A stretch of 64,000 nt of DNA from Micromonospora sp. NBRC 110009 (GTDB lineage: Bacteria > Actinomycetota > Actinomycetes > Mycobacteriales > Micromonosporaceae): positions 2,356,001-2,420,000 of the forward strand of contig NZ_CP130427.1 of the NCBI RefSeq assembly GCF_030518795.1, written 5' to 3'. Both the position numbers and the translations under genes were made by a program. Numbering within the stretch: position 1 is the stretch's first letter; every line of letters begins with the position of its first letter. Below are positions 9,888-18,253 of the stretch, piece by piece. Below the pieces are notes generated by a model. It saw nothing but the letters and a program-made list of their open reading frames with translations, was not told the origin of the DNA and searched no databases.

Positions 9888-10213
9888 CGGCACGGTAAAA
9901 CAGCGCGAAGGCGGGCGCGCGCGAGACAGTGAGCGTGCTCGACGGTGGGGCCACGGGGGTGGGCCTGGGCGACGATGGTGCCGCCACGGTGGGCCCGCCC
10001 GACAGTGGCTCTTCAAACGACGCGATGAGCCTGAGTTCGACGCTGAGGGACTGGTCGCCGAGGAGGGATGGAGGCGACGTCGCGAACTGCTTCCTCGAAC
10101 CGATTTGGCGGCCTGCTCGGCCTCCATGCGCTCGGGCCTCCCACTGCCGTGTTGATCACCCGCCCCCCCGCTCCGGACGCCGACCCGCCGCGCGCCCGAG
10201 GTGAGCCGCCGCC

Positions 10214-10227
10214 GTTTCACGTGAAAC
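10214..10227. promoter_or_regulatory. parS site 5
   Basis: Perfect GTTTCACGTGAAAC in the gene-free region after parB. Confidence 0.92.
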
Positions 10228-10988
10228 GGCAGAGCAAGGCCGGGCGCCACCTACCGCCGTTGCCCGCTGGCCATGCCGAGCCATTTGCGGACGCGCCACT
10301 TCCATCTCCACCCCCGAAGCCGGAGCGGGGCCGGCACCGCGCCGGCCGGCCCGCCGGCGCGGTGTGTGCCTCATCGGCAGCGGCGGACGGTCGGCACCGC
10401 CGTGACGCATCCCCATCCCCGCCCGAGATTCAGGGGCCCGCCGTGCGCGCCCAGGCGCCGTGGAATCGAGACGGAGTCCCGACTCACGCGCGCTCTTGGC
10501 GGCGGACGGGCATGCGGCTGGCACCGAAGTGGGCGCTCGCTCAGCGCAGGGTCACTCCGACCCAGCCGCCCCTCCACGCCCGCCGGGCTCCGGCAACGCG
10601 ACGCAGACCCATCCGGGCCGAACTTTCCACCCGGGGCGAGGTGTTCCGCGGCCTGGGTGACCGGTCCGCCGACCCAACGTCAACCCGGCCGGCCTGAAGG
10701 CTGGGCGAAGCCCTGCCGTCGGCCCGCCGCCCGAAGGCTGAGCCCGCGTCGAGCGCGACTGTGCGCATCCTGGCTCCGCCGCGCGGGCCGTCCCCGCTCA
10801 GGAAGCAGGGGCGCCGAACTGAGACGACCGCAGGAGACGTCACCGTTCGAGGCCAGGAATGGCCGACCCCAGAAGCCCAACCCTCGACGATGCGACGGCG
10901 ACTCAAGCCGGCAGAGAGATCGCTATAGCCGGCCGGAGGGCCAGTGCCGATCGGCGGCTCGCTCGTTAGGGAGAAGGGGGCGGCGTCC

Positions 10989-11146
10989 GGTGGATAACTC
11001 CAGCGGACGCCCCGGCACGTTATCCACAGTTGTTTTCCACAGGGCCCCCTCGTTTCACGTGAAACAGCGCTGCGAAAGCCTTGCTGACCTGTGGATGACG
11101 CGGTGTGCTGGCGAGCTGATCGGCCTGTGGACAACGCGGTGGACAA
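10989..11146. promoter_or_regulatory. Cluster of six DnaA boxes around a parS
   Basis: Boxes read, on one strand or the other: GGTGGATAA (10989-10997), the perfect TTATCCACA (11020-11028), TTTTCCACA (11033-11041), TGTGGATGA (11090-11098), the perfect TGTGGACAA (11126-11134) and GGTGGACAA (11138-11146). The first four point inward around parS site 6. This density resembles an origin or a DnaA-titration region, but the conserved origin position is left of dnaA, more than 9 kb away. Confidence 0.7.
11052..11065. promoter_or_regulatory. parS site 6
   Basis: Perfect GTTTCACGTGAAAC, embedded among the DnaA boxes at 10989-11146. Confidence 0.92.
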
Positions 11147-11218
11147 CCAGCTTGCCGAGCCAGCCGGATACTGGCGAACAACGATGAAACAGGTAGGGAC
11201 AGGCGTCGCCGACTCGGT

Positions 11219-11224
11219 TAGGGT
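11219..11224 (+). promoter_or_regulatory. -10 element of a leaderless promoter for the HIT-like gene
   Basis: TAGGGT is followed after seven bases by GTG (11232), the spacing expected when transcription begins at the start codon. Confidence 0.55.
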
Positions 11225-11231
11225 CAGCGTC

Positions 11232-12017
11232 GTGCAGGACACCCCTCCTTCAGTCCCGGACTTCACCCAGTGGCCCTCCTTCCCCTTCGAGGGCGACCTC
11301 CGTGTCAAGCAACTCGACGAGCCGGTGCCGGTCGAACCTCCCCGTCGGGGGGAGGGAAACCGCGAGTGCACCGCCTGCAACGCGTCCGACGAGGCGTACA
11401 TCTGGGTCGGTGAGCGGTGGCGGGTACGTGCGATGGACCGCCCCACGGGCCTGCCGATGGTGCTGATCCTCGAGTCCCGTTCCCACCTCGATCTCGGTGA
11501 CCTGCCCAACCTGCTGGCCGCCGAACTGGGCGTGATGACCGTCCGGCTGGAACGTGCCATCCGGTCGCTGGACGGCGTCGCCCGGGTGCACGTGAACAGG
11601 TGGGGCGACGGCTCCGCGCACCTGCACATGTGGTTCCTGGCGCGGCCGTACGGGCGGCTGCAACTGCGGGGCACGTTCCTGTCCCTGTGGGACTCGATCC
11701 TGCCACCCATCTCCGAGTCGCAGTGGCGGGAGAACCTCGCCCTGGTCGCGGCCTGGCTGGCCGAGTTCGGCGGCCGCCCGCTGGCCGAGCCGCCGCGCAT
11801 CCAGTGGCAGGCGCCGTCCAGCCTCTCCGCCGCGCCCAGCGGTGGCGCGGAGGACGCGGAGGAGGAGGCCGTCTCGGTGATCGAGGCGGCCGAGGAGATT
11901 CCGGAGCCGGAGGAAGCGGAGAAGCCGGAGGATGCCGAGCCGGCCGAAGACGCCGAGCAGCCCACGGCAGCGGAACAGTCGACGGCGGAGCCCAGGACCG
12001 CGCCCTCCGCCGGCTGA
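11232..12017 (+). CDS. HIT-superfamily-like protein of unknown substrate
   Basis: About 261 residues. The core includes ECTACNASDEAYIWVGERW and, near residue 130, VHVNRWGDGSAHLHMWFLA. The latter resembles the His-x-His-x motif of HIT/galactose-1-phosphate uridylyltransferase-like proteins, which act on nucleotide-linked substrates. The usual full HxHxHxx triad is not evident, so activity is uncertain. The last 75 residues are Glu/Ala/Pro-rich and probably disordered. The GTG at 11232 is chosen for its leaderless promoter; an ATG at 11184 is also in frame but overlaps no ribosome-binding site. A homologous gene lies near parB in related actinobacteria (inference). Confidence 0.65.
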   Translation: MQDTPPSVPDFTQWPSFPFEGDLRVKQLDEPVPVEPPRRGEGNRECTACNASDEAYIWVGERWRVRAMDRPTGLPMVLILESRSHLDLGDLPNLLAAELGVMTVRLERAIRSLDGVARVHVNRWGDGSAHLHMWFLARPYGRLQLRGTFLSLWDSILPPISESQWRENLALVAAWLAEFGGRPLAEPPRIQWQAPSSLSAAPSGGAEDAEEEAVSVIEAAEEIPEPEEAEKPEDAEPAEDAEQPTAAEQSTAEPRTAPSAG

Positions 12018-12036
12018 GGCCGGCACCGCGTCCTGA

Positions 12037-12059
12037 GCCCCGGCGCGGCGGGCCGGGGC
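12037..12059. terminator. Hairpin between convergent HIT-like and ddl-like genes
   Basis: GCCCCGG (12037-12043) pairs with CCGGGGC (12053-12059) in the short gap between the two stops, so it could serve both directions. Confidence 0.4.
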
Positions 12060-12100
12060 CGACGAGGCGGCCTGAGGGCCGGGACGGGCGGTGGGTGGCG

Positions 12101-13099
12101 TTACAGGCGGCGGGCGGCGGCCCGGCTCACCAGCGAGCCGAGCACCCGGCCGAAGTCCAGCCCGGCCGCCTGCACGGCCAGCGGCAGGAGCGACGTCTCC
12201 GTCATCCCCGGGGAGACGTTCACCTCGAGCACGTGCGGCTGCCCGGACGCGTCGACGATCAGGTCGACTCGGGAGAGGTCGCGCAGGCCGAGCGCGTTGT
12301 GCGCGGCGAGCGCCACGTCGGACACCCGCTCCGCCGTCTCCTGGTCGAGACGGGCCGGCGCGTGCCAGGTGGTGCGGCCGGCGGTGTAGCGGGCCGCGTA
12401 GTCGTAGACCCCGTTCCGGGGCACGATCTCGACCGGCGGCAGCGCCTCCGGTCCGTCGCCCAGGTCGACCACGGACACCGCCACGTCCATGCCGGGCACG
12501 TAGCGCTCCACCAGCGCCGTCTGGTCGTACGCGAAACAGCCGACCATCGCGGCCGGCAGCGACGCCGCGTCCCGGACCACGGCGGCGCCCAGCCCGGAGC
12601 CGCCCTGCGCCGGCTTCACCATCAGGGGCAGGCCGAGCCGGTCGGCGATCCGGTCCAGCACGGCGACTGCACCCAGTTCGGAGAAGCGGTCGTGTGGCAG
12701 GGCCACCCAGTCGGGGGTGGGGATGCCGGCCTCGCGCAGCACGGCCTTCGCCGAGGGCTTGTCCCAGGCGAGCCGGGAGGCACGCGCGTCGCAGCCGACG
12801 TACTGGATGTCGCAGAGGTCGAGGACCCCGCGCAGCGAGCCGTCCTCACCGGTGGCGCCGTGCAGGGCGATCACCACCGCGTCCGGCGGGTCGGCGGCCA
12901 GCGCCGGCAGCAGGGCCACGTCCGCGTCCCGCAGCTCGGCGTCCATCCCGACCGCGCGCAGCGCGTCGAGCACGCGCCGGCCGGACCGCAGGGAGACGTC
13001 CCGCTCGTACGAGAGTCCGCCGGCGAGCACCAGCACGTGCAGCTCGTCGGTGGCGGCGGGGTCGGTCACGGAATCGTGGGCGGCAGGGCTGACGGCCAT
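12101..13099 (-). CDS. D-alanine--D-alanine ligase family (ATP-grasp) protein
   Basis: An ATP-grasp ligase of 332 residues resembling Ddl, which makes the D-Ala-D-Ala dipeptide of peptidoglycan. Visible motifs are VLAGGLSYERDVSLRSGRR near the N-terminus, LHGATGEDGSLRGVLD (about 79-94), the ATP loop VKPAQGGSGLGAAVV (about 161-175) and the C-terminal metal-binding LEVNVSPGMTETSLLP. The C-terminal motif differs slightly from classical Ddl, so specificity for D-Ala is likely but not certain. A -10-like CATGAT ends six bases before the ATG and overlaps the stop of the upstream aminotransferase gene, suggesting a leaderless internal promoter. Confidence 0.85.
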   Translation of the reverse strand: MAVSPAAHDSVTDPAATDELHVLVLAGGLSYERDVSLRSGRRVLDALRAVGMDAELRDADVALLPALAADPPDAVVIALHGATGEDGSLRGVLDLCDIQYVGCDARASRLAWDKPSAKAVLREAGIPTPDWVALPHDRFSELGAVAVLDRIADRLGLPLMVKPAQGGSGLGAAVVRDAASLPAAMVGCFAYDQTALVERYVPGMDVAVSVVDLGDGPEALPPVEIVPRNGVYDYAARYTAGRTTWHAPARLDQETAERVSDVALAAHNALGLRDLSRVDLIVDASGQPHVLEVNVSPGMTETSLLPLAVQAAGLDFGRVLGSLVSRAAARRL

Positions 13100-13106
13100 G
13101 CGGGAA

Positions 13107-14420
13107 TCATGCCAAGTCGGGACCGGGCGCGTCCGCGCCGCCCTGCCGGCGTCGCGGCCCGGCGCCGCCGACCGCCCCGAAGACCTTCCGCATGGCGATC
13201 TCCTGCTCCATCACGCCGGCCAGCCGGCGGATGCCCTCGCGGATCCGCTCCGGCGCCGGGAAGGAAAAGTTGAGCCGCATGTTGCCGCCGCCGACGCCGT
13301 CGGCGTAGAAGCCGGTGCCCGGCACGTACGCGACCCGGGCGGCGATGGCCCGCGGCATCATCGCCTTGGAGTCGAGCCCGTCCGGCAGGGTCGCCCAGAC
13401 GAAGAGGCCGCCCCCGGGGGTGGTCCAGCTGGTGCCTTCCGGCATCAGGTCCGCCAGCGCGGCGAGCATCGCGTCGCGGCGCTCCCGGTAGACCTCCCGG
13501 TAGACCTTCAGCTGCTGCCGCCAGGGCATGGTGCCGAGGTAGGTCGACACGGCGGCCTGGGCGTATCCGCTGGGGCAGAGGATCTGCGCCTCGCTGGCGA
13601 TGACCAGCTTGTCGCGGACCGCGTGCGGGGCGAGGATCCAGCCGACCCGCAGGCCCGGGGCGAAGGTCTTGGAGAAGGTGCTGAGGTAGAAGACCCCGTC
13701 GCGGCGCCGGGCCCGCAGCGGCGCGGGCGCGTCGCCCTCGAAACCGAGCTGACCGTACGGGTCGTCCTCGACCACCAGCAGGCCGGCGCGCTCACAGATG
13801 TCGAGCACCCGCTCGCGCCGCTCCTCGCTGAGGGTCACGCCGGTCGGGTTCTGGTAGGTGGGGATGGTGTAGAGGAACTTCACCCGCCGGCCGGCCCGGG
13901 CCAGGTCGGCGAGGGCCGTCTCCAGGGCCTCCGGGATCAGCCCGTCGCCGTCCATCGGCACGTGCACCACCTGGGCCTGGGCGGCCTGGAACACCCCGAG
14001 TGCGCCGACGTAGGTCGGGCCCTCGGCGAGCACCACGTCCCCCGGGTCCAGGAAGAGCCGGGCCACCAGATCGAGCGCCTGCTGGCCGCCGACGGTGACC
14101 ACCACGTCCTCCGGCGAGGCGCCGCAGGACGCGTCGATGCCGGAGAGGGACATCACCTCGCAGATCCGCTCGCGCAGCTCCAGGGTGCCCTGGCCGATGC
14201 CGTACTGGAGGGTGGTCGCGCCGTGCTCGGCGCCGAGCCGGCCGAGCATCTCGCCGACAGCGTCGAGCGGCAGCGCCGCGATGTACGGTGCCCCACCGGC
14301 GAGCGAGACCACCTCCGGCCGGCTGGCCACCGCGAAGAGCGCCCGGATCTCGGAGGCGGTCATCCCCCGGACCCGGCGGGCGTACCGGTCGGTGTAGTCG
14401 TCGAGCGTCGTGCCGGTCAT
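13107..14420 (-). CDS. PLP-dependent aminotransferase, class I/II (2-aminoadipate/MocR-like fold)
   Basis: A fold-type I aminotransferase of 437 residues. It shows LAGGAPYIAALPLDAV near residue 38, YGIGQGTLELRERI, TVGGQQALDLVARLFLDPGD, YTIPTYQNPTGVTLSEERR and the PLP-lysine region YLSTFSKTFAPGLRVGWILA (Lys in SKTFAPG). The relatives are LysN-type 2-aminoadipate and similar transaminases; the substrate cannot be read from sequence. There is no N-terminal GntR domain, so it is an enzyme rather than a MocR regulator. The ATG at 14420 has a GAGGTGAT site; the open frame continues upstream but is not plausible. It diverges from the GNAT gene, an arrangement conserved near parB in actinobacteria. 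Confidence 0.88.
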   Translation of the reverse strand: MTGTTLDDYTDRYARRVRGMTASEIRALFAVASRPEVVSLAGGAPYIAALPLDAVGEMLGRLGAEHGATTLQYGIGQGTLELRERICEVMSLSGIDASCGASPEDVVVTVGGQQALDLVARLFLDPGDVVLAEGPTYVGALGVFQAAQAQVVHVPMDGDGLIPEALETALADLARAGRRVKFLYTIPTYQNPTGVTLSEERRERVLDICERAGLLVVEDDPYGQLGFEGDAPAPLRARRRDGVFYLSTFSKTFAPGLRVGWILAPHAVRDKLVIASEAQILCPSGYAQAAVSTYLGTMPWRQQLKVYREVYRERRDAMLAALADLMPEGTSWTTPGGGLFVWATLPDGLDSKAMMPRAIAARVAYVPGTGFYADGVGGGNMRLNFSFPAPERIREGIRRLAGVMEQEIAMRKVFGAVGGAGPRRRQGGADAPGPDLA

Positions 14421-14721
14421 GACATCACCTCGATCGGGTGTCGGCGGGGCTGCCGCCCGCTGTGGTACCCGCAATGCCGGCAACCATGGCGGCGCGGGAG
14501 GCCGGTTGGTCGATCGTAGTCCGCCCCCACCAGCACCGGACCCACCGTGTGGGTACGTCCACATCCCGGACCGGCCGGTCCCCGGAGCGGGTGGCGGTTC
14601 GCGCGTCCTCTCCCGGACCGCCGGTCGGCGGCGTACGATCGCTCGTCGGGGGCCAAGGGGAAGGCGGCGGCGTGAGCACCGCGGTGGTTTCCGCTCCGAG
14701 CCAATTGGTGGGGATGCGCTG

Positions 14722-15390
14722 ATGTCGCGACGTCTGGTCAATCTGACCCTCGACACCCTCGAGGATCTGCCCCGCCCGTGCCGCCAGTGCGTCTACTGGG
14801 AGCTGGACCCGGTCTCGGCCGACCGGGCGTGCGCCGCCGGTGACCCCGGGCTGGAGAAGGAGGCCTGGGTCTCCCAGACCCTCCTGGAATGGGGCTCCTG
14901 CGGCAAGCTCGCGTACGTCGACGGCATGCCGGCCGGTTTCGTCATGTACGCCCCGCCCGCGTACGTCCCGCGCTCGATGGCCTTTCCCACCTCGCCGGTC
15001 TCCGCGGACGCCGCGCTGCTGATGACCGCCACGGTGGTGCCCGCCTTCGCCGGCGGTGGCCTGGGCCGGATGCTGGTCCAGGGCGTGGCCCGGGACCTGA
15101 CCAAGCGCGGCATCAAGGCGATCGAGGCGTTCGGGGACGCCAAGTTCGGCGACGGCGGCGAGGACGACCCGACCCGGGCCTGCGTCGCGCCGGCCGACTT
15201 CTTCCTCTCCGTGGGCTTCAAGACCGTCCGGCCGCACCCCCGTTACCCACGGCTGCGGCTGGAGCTGCGCACCGCGCTGAGCTGGAAGTCCGACGTCGAG
15301 TACGCGCTGGAGAAGCTGCTCGGCTCGATGAGCCCGGAGACGCTGCTCCGCCCGGTCCGCCCCGCCCCGGCCACGCGCGCGCTGAGCTGA
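14722..15390 (+). CDS. GNAT-family N-acetyltransferase
   Basis: A 222-residue acetyltransferase. The acetyl-CoA-binding stretch is visible at about 97-120: TATVVPAFAGGGLGRMLVQG, followed by VARDLTKRGIKAIEAFGDAK. An N-terminal PCRQCVYWELDP segment carries two cysteines. The substrate is unknown. The ATG follows a GGTGGGG site. It converges on cwlM with only 19 bases between stops. Orthologues sit at the same place in Streptomyces near parAB (established synteny, from memory). Confidence 0.87.
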   Translation: MSRRLVNLTLDTLEDLPRPCRQCVYWELDPVSADRACAAGDPGLEKEAWVSQTLLEWGSCGKLAYVDGMPAGFVMYAPPAYVPRSMAFPTSPVSADAALLMTATVVPAFAGGGLGRMLVQGVARDLTKRGIKAIEAFGDAKFGDGGEDDPTRACVAPADFFLSVGFKTVRPHPRYPRLRLELRTALSWKSDVEYALEKLLGSMSPETLLRPVRPAPATRALS

Positions 15391-15409
15391 CCGGCCCGAC
15401 GGGGTCGGC

Positions 15410-16570
15410 TCAGTCCACCACCGTGCCGGCGGCGACGACCGCGCGGAGCTCGCTCACGTCGATCGAGCCGGTGGGGACGTCACGCTCGATCGGGAAGTAC
15501 ATCCGCTGCACGGCGGCCACGATCGCCTCGACCACCTTGTCCCGGAACCGCGGGTCGACCAGCCGGCCCCGGTCCTCCGGGGAGGTCAGGTAGCCCACCT
15601 CGACGCGGACGGCGGGCATCTTCGTCAGCCGCAGCAGGTCCCACGCCTTGGCGTGGCTGCGGCAGTCCCGCAGCCCGGTCCGGGCCACGATCTCCCGCTG
15701 CACCAGCCCGGCCAGTCGCTCTCCGGTGGCCGAGGTGACGCCGTTGTCGGTGCCGTAGTGGTAGGTGGCCACCCCGTCCGCCGCCGGGTTGGCGTGCCCG
15801 TCGGTGTGCAGCGAGATGAAGACGTCCGCGCCCAGCGCGTTGGCCAGCTGGGCCCGCTCGGCGTCCGGCAGGCAGGTGCGCGGGGACGGGCCGCGGGTGA
15901 GCTGCACCCGCACGCCGGCCGCGGCGAGCCGCCCCTCGAGCCGGCTGGCCAGGTCGTAGACGATGTCCGCCTCGGTCCAGCGCAGCGGGCCGTCGGGCAC
16001 CACCTCGCCCGGGTCGGTGCCGCCGTGCCCGGGGTCGATCACCACCGTCCGGCCGACCAGGGTGGGCCCGGCCTGACGGATGGCGTCGGACTCGCGCAGC
16101 CACTGCGGGCGGCCGCCGACCACCTTCCGGCCGAGGCGGCGCAGCGCGTTCACGGTGTACGGGCCGCACACCCCGTCCGGCTTCAGCCCCATCTCCCGCT
16201 GGAACTGGGCGACCGCCCGGGAGGTGCGGATGCCGTAGATGGCGTCGGCCCGGCCGGCGTCGTACCCCATCTCCAGCAGGCGTTCCTGGAGCGACCGGAC
16301 GTCCTCGCCGAGCAGCGGCTCGGGGACGGCGTGGTAGAGGGTGCGGGCACCGAGCCGCCAGCGGGCCGCGTCCAGCGCCCGCCAGGTCTCCGCGCCGACC
16401 AGCCCGTCCACGCTGAGACCACGGGACTGCTGGAACGCCCGGACGGCCCGTTCGGTCTCGGCGTCGAACTCGTCTCCGTGCCGGCCGGACGAGAGCAGGT
16501 CGAGGCCGGTGAGGACGGTGCGGATCTCGGCCACCGCGGCTCCCCGGTCACCGGGTCGGATCGGACGCAC
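15410..16570 (-). CDS. cwlM: CwlM-type N-acetylmuramoyl-L-alanine amidase with peptidoglycan-binding domains
   Basis: 386 residues: two peptidoglycan-binding repeats (about 10-65, with FDAETERAVRAFQQSRGLSV, and 80-140, with IYGIRTSRAVAQFQREMGLK), then an amidase_3 domain (about 170-370). The amidase has TVVIDPGHGGTDPG, FISLHTDGHAN and MPAVRVEVGYLTSPED, retaining the zinc-binding His/Glu. In M. tuberculosis CwlM (Rv3915) is largely a cytoplasmic regulator that activates MurA when phosphorylated by PknB, and this protein also lacks an obvious signal peptide. The GTG at 16570 follows AGAGGGGG. It lies directly downstream of trxA, matching the mycobacterial order. Confidence 0.92.
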   Translation of the reverse strand: MRPIRPGDRGAAVAEIRTVLTGLDLLSSGRHGDEFDAETERAVRAFQQSRGLSVDGLVGAETWRALDAARWRLGARTLYHAVPEPLLGEDVRSLQERLLEMGYDAGRADAIYGIRTSRAVAQFQREMGLKPDGVCGPYTVNALRRLGRKVVGGRPQWLRESDAIRQAGPTLVGRTVVIDPGHGGTDPGEVVPDGPLRWTEADIVYDLASRLEGRLAAAGVRVQLTRGPSPRTCLPDAERAQLANALGADVFISLHTDGHANPAADGVATYHYGTDNGVTSATGERLAGLVQREIVARTGLRDCRSHAKAWDLLRLTKMPAVRVEVGYLTSPEDRGRLVDPRFRDKVVEAIVAAVQRMYFPIERDVPTGSIDVSELRAVVAAGTVVD

Positions 16571-16700
16571 GACGACCCCCTCTGCACGGACGCTGGCTGG
16601 CCGGAGACTCCGACGGAGGTGCTCCCCTCGCGGGGGACGCCTACGGAGCGTACCGTGACCGGTCACCGAGCGGCTCCAGGTTCGCCCACGTCAGGAAAGC

Positions 16701-16740
16701 CGGAACCCCCGCCGCCCGGGGTGGGACGACGGGGGTTCCG
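16701..16740 (-). terminator. Hairpin terminator after trxA
   Basis: CGGAACCCCCG (16701-16711) and CGGGGGTTCCG (16730-16740) form a perfect 11-base stem between the trxA stop and the cwlM start. Confidence 0.65.
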
Positions 16741-16756
16741 CAGGTTGTCGGTCGGC

Positions 16757-17080
16757 TCAGAGCGCCGACTCGATGAGCTTGACCAGCTCGCCCTTCGGCT
16801 TGGCGCCGGCGATGGACTGCACCGGCTCGCCGTTCTTGAAGATGGTGAGGGTCGGCACGGACATCACCCGGTAGGCGCGGGCGGTCTCGGGGTTCTCGTC
16901 GATGTTGAGCTTGACGATGCTGACCTGGTCGCCCATCTCACCGGCGATCTCCTCGAGCAGCGGCGAGACCTTGCGGCACGGCCCGCACCACTCCGCCCAG
17001 AAGTCGACCAGGACCGGCTTGTCGGACTTGAGCACGTCACTCGCGAAGCTCGCGTCGGTGACCGCCTTGGTGGCTCCCAC
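16757..17080 (-). CDS. trxA: Thioredoxin
   Basis: A 107-residue thioredoxin that reduces protein disulfides and is itself reduced by the TrxB product encoded just upstream. The active site is FWAEWCGPCRKVSPLLEEI (Cys-Gly-Pro-Cys near residue 32), with the cis-proline segment VMSVPTLTIFKNGEPV. The GTG start has an AGGAGGGG site. It is downstream of trxB with a 39-base gap, so the two are probably co-transcribed, and the order matches trxB2-trxC of M. tuberculosis. Confidence 0.97.
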   Translation of the reverse strand: MGATKAVTDASFASDVLKSDKPVLVDFWAEWCGPCRKVSPLLEEIAGEMGDQVSIVKLNIDENPETARAYRVMSVPTLTIFKNGEPVQSIAGAKPKGELVKLIESAL

Positions 17081-17119
17081 TATGAACCCCTCCTCCGGGA
17101 AAGTGTTTGTGAAGATTTT

Positions 17120-18073
17120 TCAGCTTTGCAGGGTGGCGATGAAGCGCTCGGCGTCGAGGGCGGCGGCACAGCCCGTGCCGGCCGCGGTGATCGCCTGCCG
17201 GTAGGTGTGGTCCACCACGTCACCGGCGGCGAAGACACCCGGGATGCTGGTCCGGGTGCTCGGCGCCTGCACCTTCACGTACCCCTCGTCGTCGAGTTCC
17301 ACCTGGTCGCGGAAGAGTTCACTGCGCGGGTCGTGGCCGATCGCCACGAAAACCCCCGTGACATCGAGCACCTTGCTCTCGCCGGTGTGCACGTTACGGA
17401 CCCGGACGCCGCTGACCTTGCCGTCGTCGCCGAGGATCTCCTCGATGACGGTGTTCCACTCAACCTTGATCTTGTCGTTGCCCAGCGCCCGCTGAGCCAT
17501 GATCTTGCTGGCCCGGAACGAGTCCCGGCGGTGGAGGATGGTCACCGACTCGGCGAACCGGGTGAGGAAGCTGGCCTCCTCCATCGCCGAGTCGCCGCCG
17601 CCCACCACCACGATGTGCTGGTTGCGGAAGAAGAAGCCGTCGCAGGTGGCGCAGGACGACACGCCGTGGCCCAGGTACTCCTGCTCGCCCGGCACGCCCA
17701 GCGGGCGCCAGGCGGAGCCGGTGGAGAGGATGACCGCCTTGGCCCGGTAGGCCGTCTCGCCCACCCAGACGGTGTTGATCGCGTTCGAGCCCACCTCGCC
17801 GGTGTCCGTCAGCTCGACCCGCGTCACGTCGTCGGTCAGGAACTCGGCACCGAACCGCTCGGCCTGCTTGCGCATGTTGTCCATCAGCTCGGGGCCGAGA
17901 ATGCCGTCCGCGAAACCGGGGAAGTTCTCCACCTCGGTGGTGGTCATCAGCGCACCACCGGACTGCACGCCCTCGATGACGAGCGGATTGAGGTTGGCGC
18001 GCGCGGCATAGACCGCCGCCGTGTAACCGGCCGGCCCGGAGCCGATGATGATCAGGTTGCGGACCTCGTCCAC
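17120..18073 (-). CDS. trxB: Thioredoxin reductase (NADPH)
   Basis: A low-molecular-weight flavoprotein that transfers electrons from NADPH to thioredoxin. The 317 residues include the FAD site [20 protein letters not shown] (about 6-25), the redox motif [11 protein letters not shown] (about 137-147), the NADPH site [17 protein letters not shown] and the C-terminal FAD motif [12 protein letters not shown]. The GTG at 18073 follows GGGAGA and gives the usual family length; the frame extends 13 codons further upstream without support. It lies with trxA downstream of the sigM locus. Confidence 0.97.
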   Translation of the reverse strand: MDEVRNLIIIGSGPAGYTAAVYAARANLNPLVIEGVQSGGALMTTTEVENFPGFADGILGPELMDNMRKQAERFGAEFLTDDVTRVELTDTGEVGSNAINTVWVGETAYRAKAVILSTGSAWRPLGVPGEQEYLGHGVSSCATCDGFFFRNQHIVVVGGGDSAMEEASFLTRFAESVTILHRRDSFRASKIMAQRALGNDKIKVEWNTVIEEILGDDGKVSGVRVRNVHTGESKVLDVTGVFVAIGHDPRSELFRDQVELDDEGYVKVQAPSTRTSIPGVFAAGDVVDHTYRQAITAAGTGCAAALDAERFIATLQS

Positions 18074-18253
18074 TGCCGTCTCCCGATGTGTGTGTTCGTC
18101 ACCGGCGCGCACCGATGTCGATCCCGAGTGCCGACGGCTCTAGCGGCGCCGGCGCCTGACTTTCAGAACGTCATCGTACGAAGCGGGGATTCCCGATCCG
18201 GTCGTCCGGTGGGTCACGTCACGCGGGACGGCAGCCGGCCGGTGGCCGCGACC

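Larger units (their letters stand above)
8939..11231. other. 2.3 kb stretch with no recognisable gene
   Basis: No reading frame here resembles a known protein or shows a convincing start and composition. It holds four parS sites (9163, 9218, 10214, 11052), a group of DnaA boxes (10989-11146) and a short GC-rich direct repeat (9857-9887). It looks like an origin-proximal segregation and regulatory region rather than a coding one. A fast-evolving or species-specific gene cannot be excluded. Confidence 0.6.

Noticed and set aside
8852..10697. Several open frames of 90-210 residues in the gap after parB
   Set aside because: They overlap one another on both strands, run through parS sites and lack recognisable domains or ribosome-binding sites.
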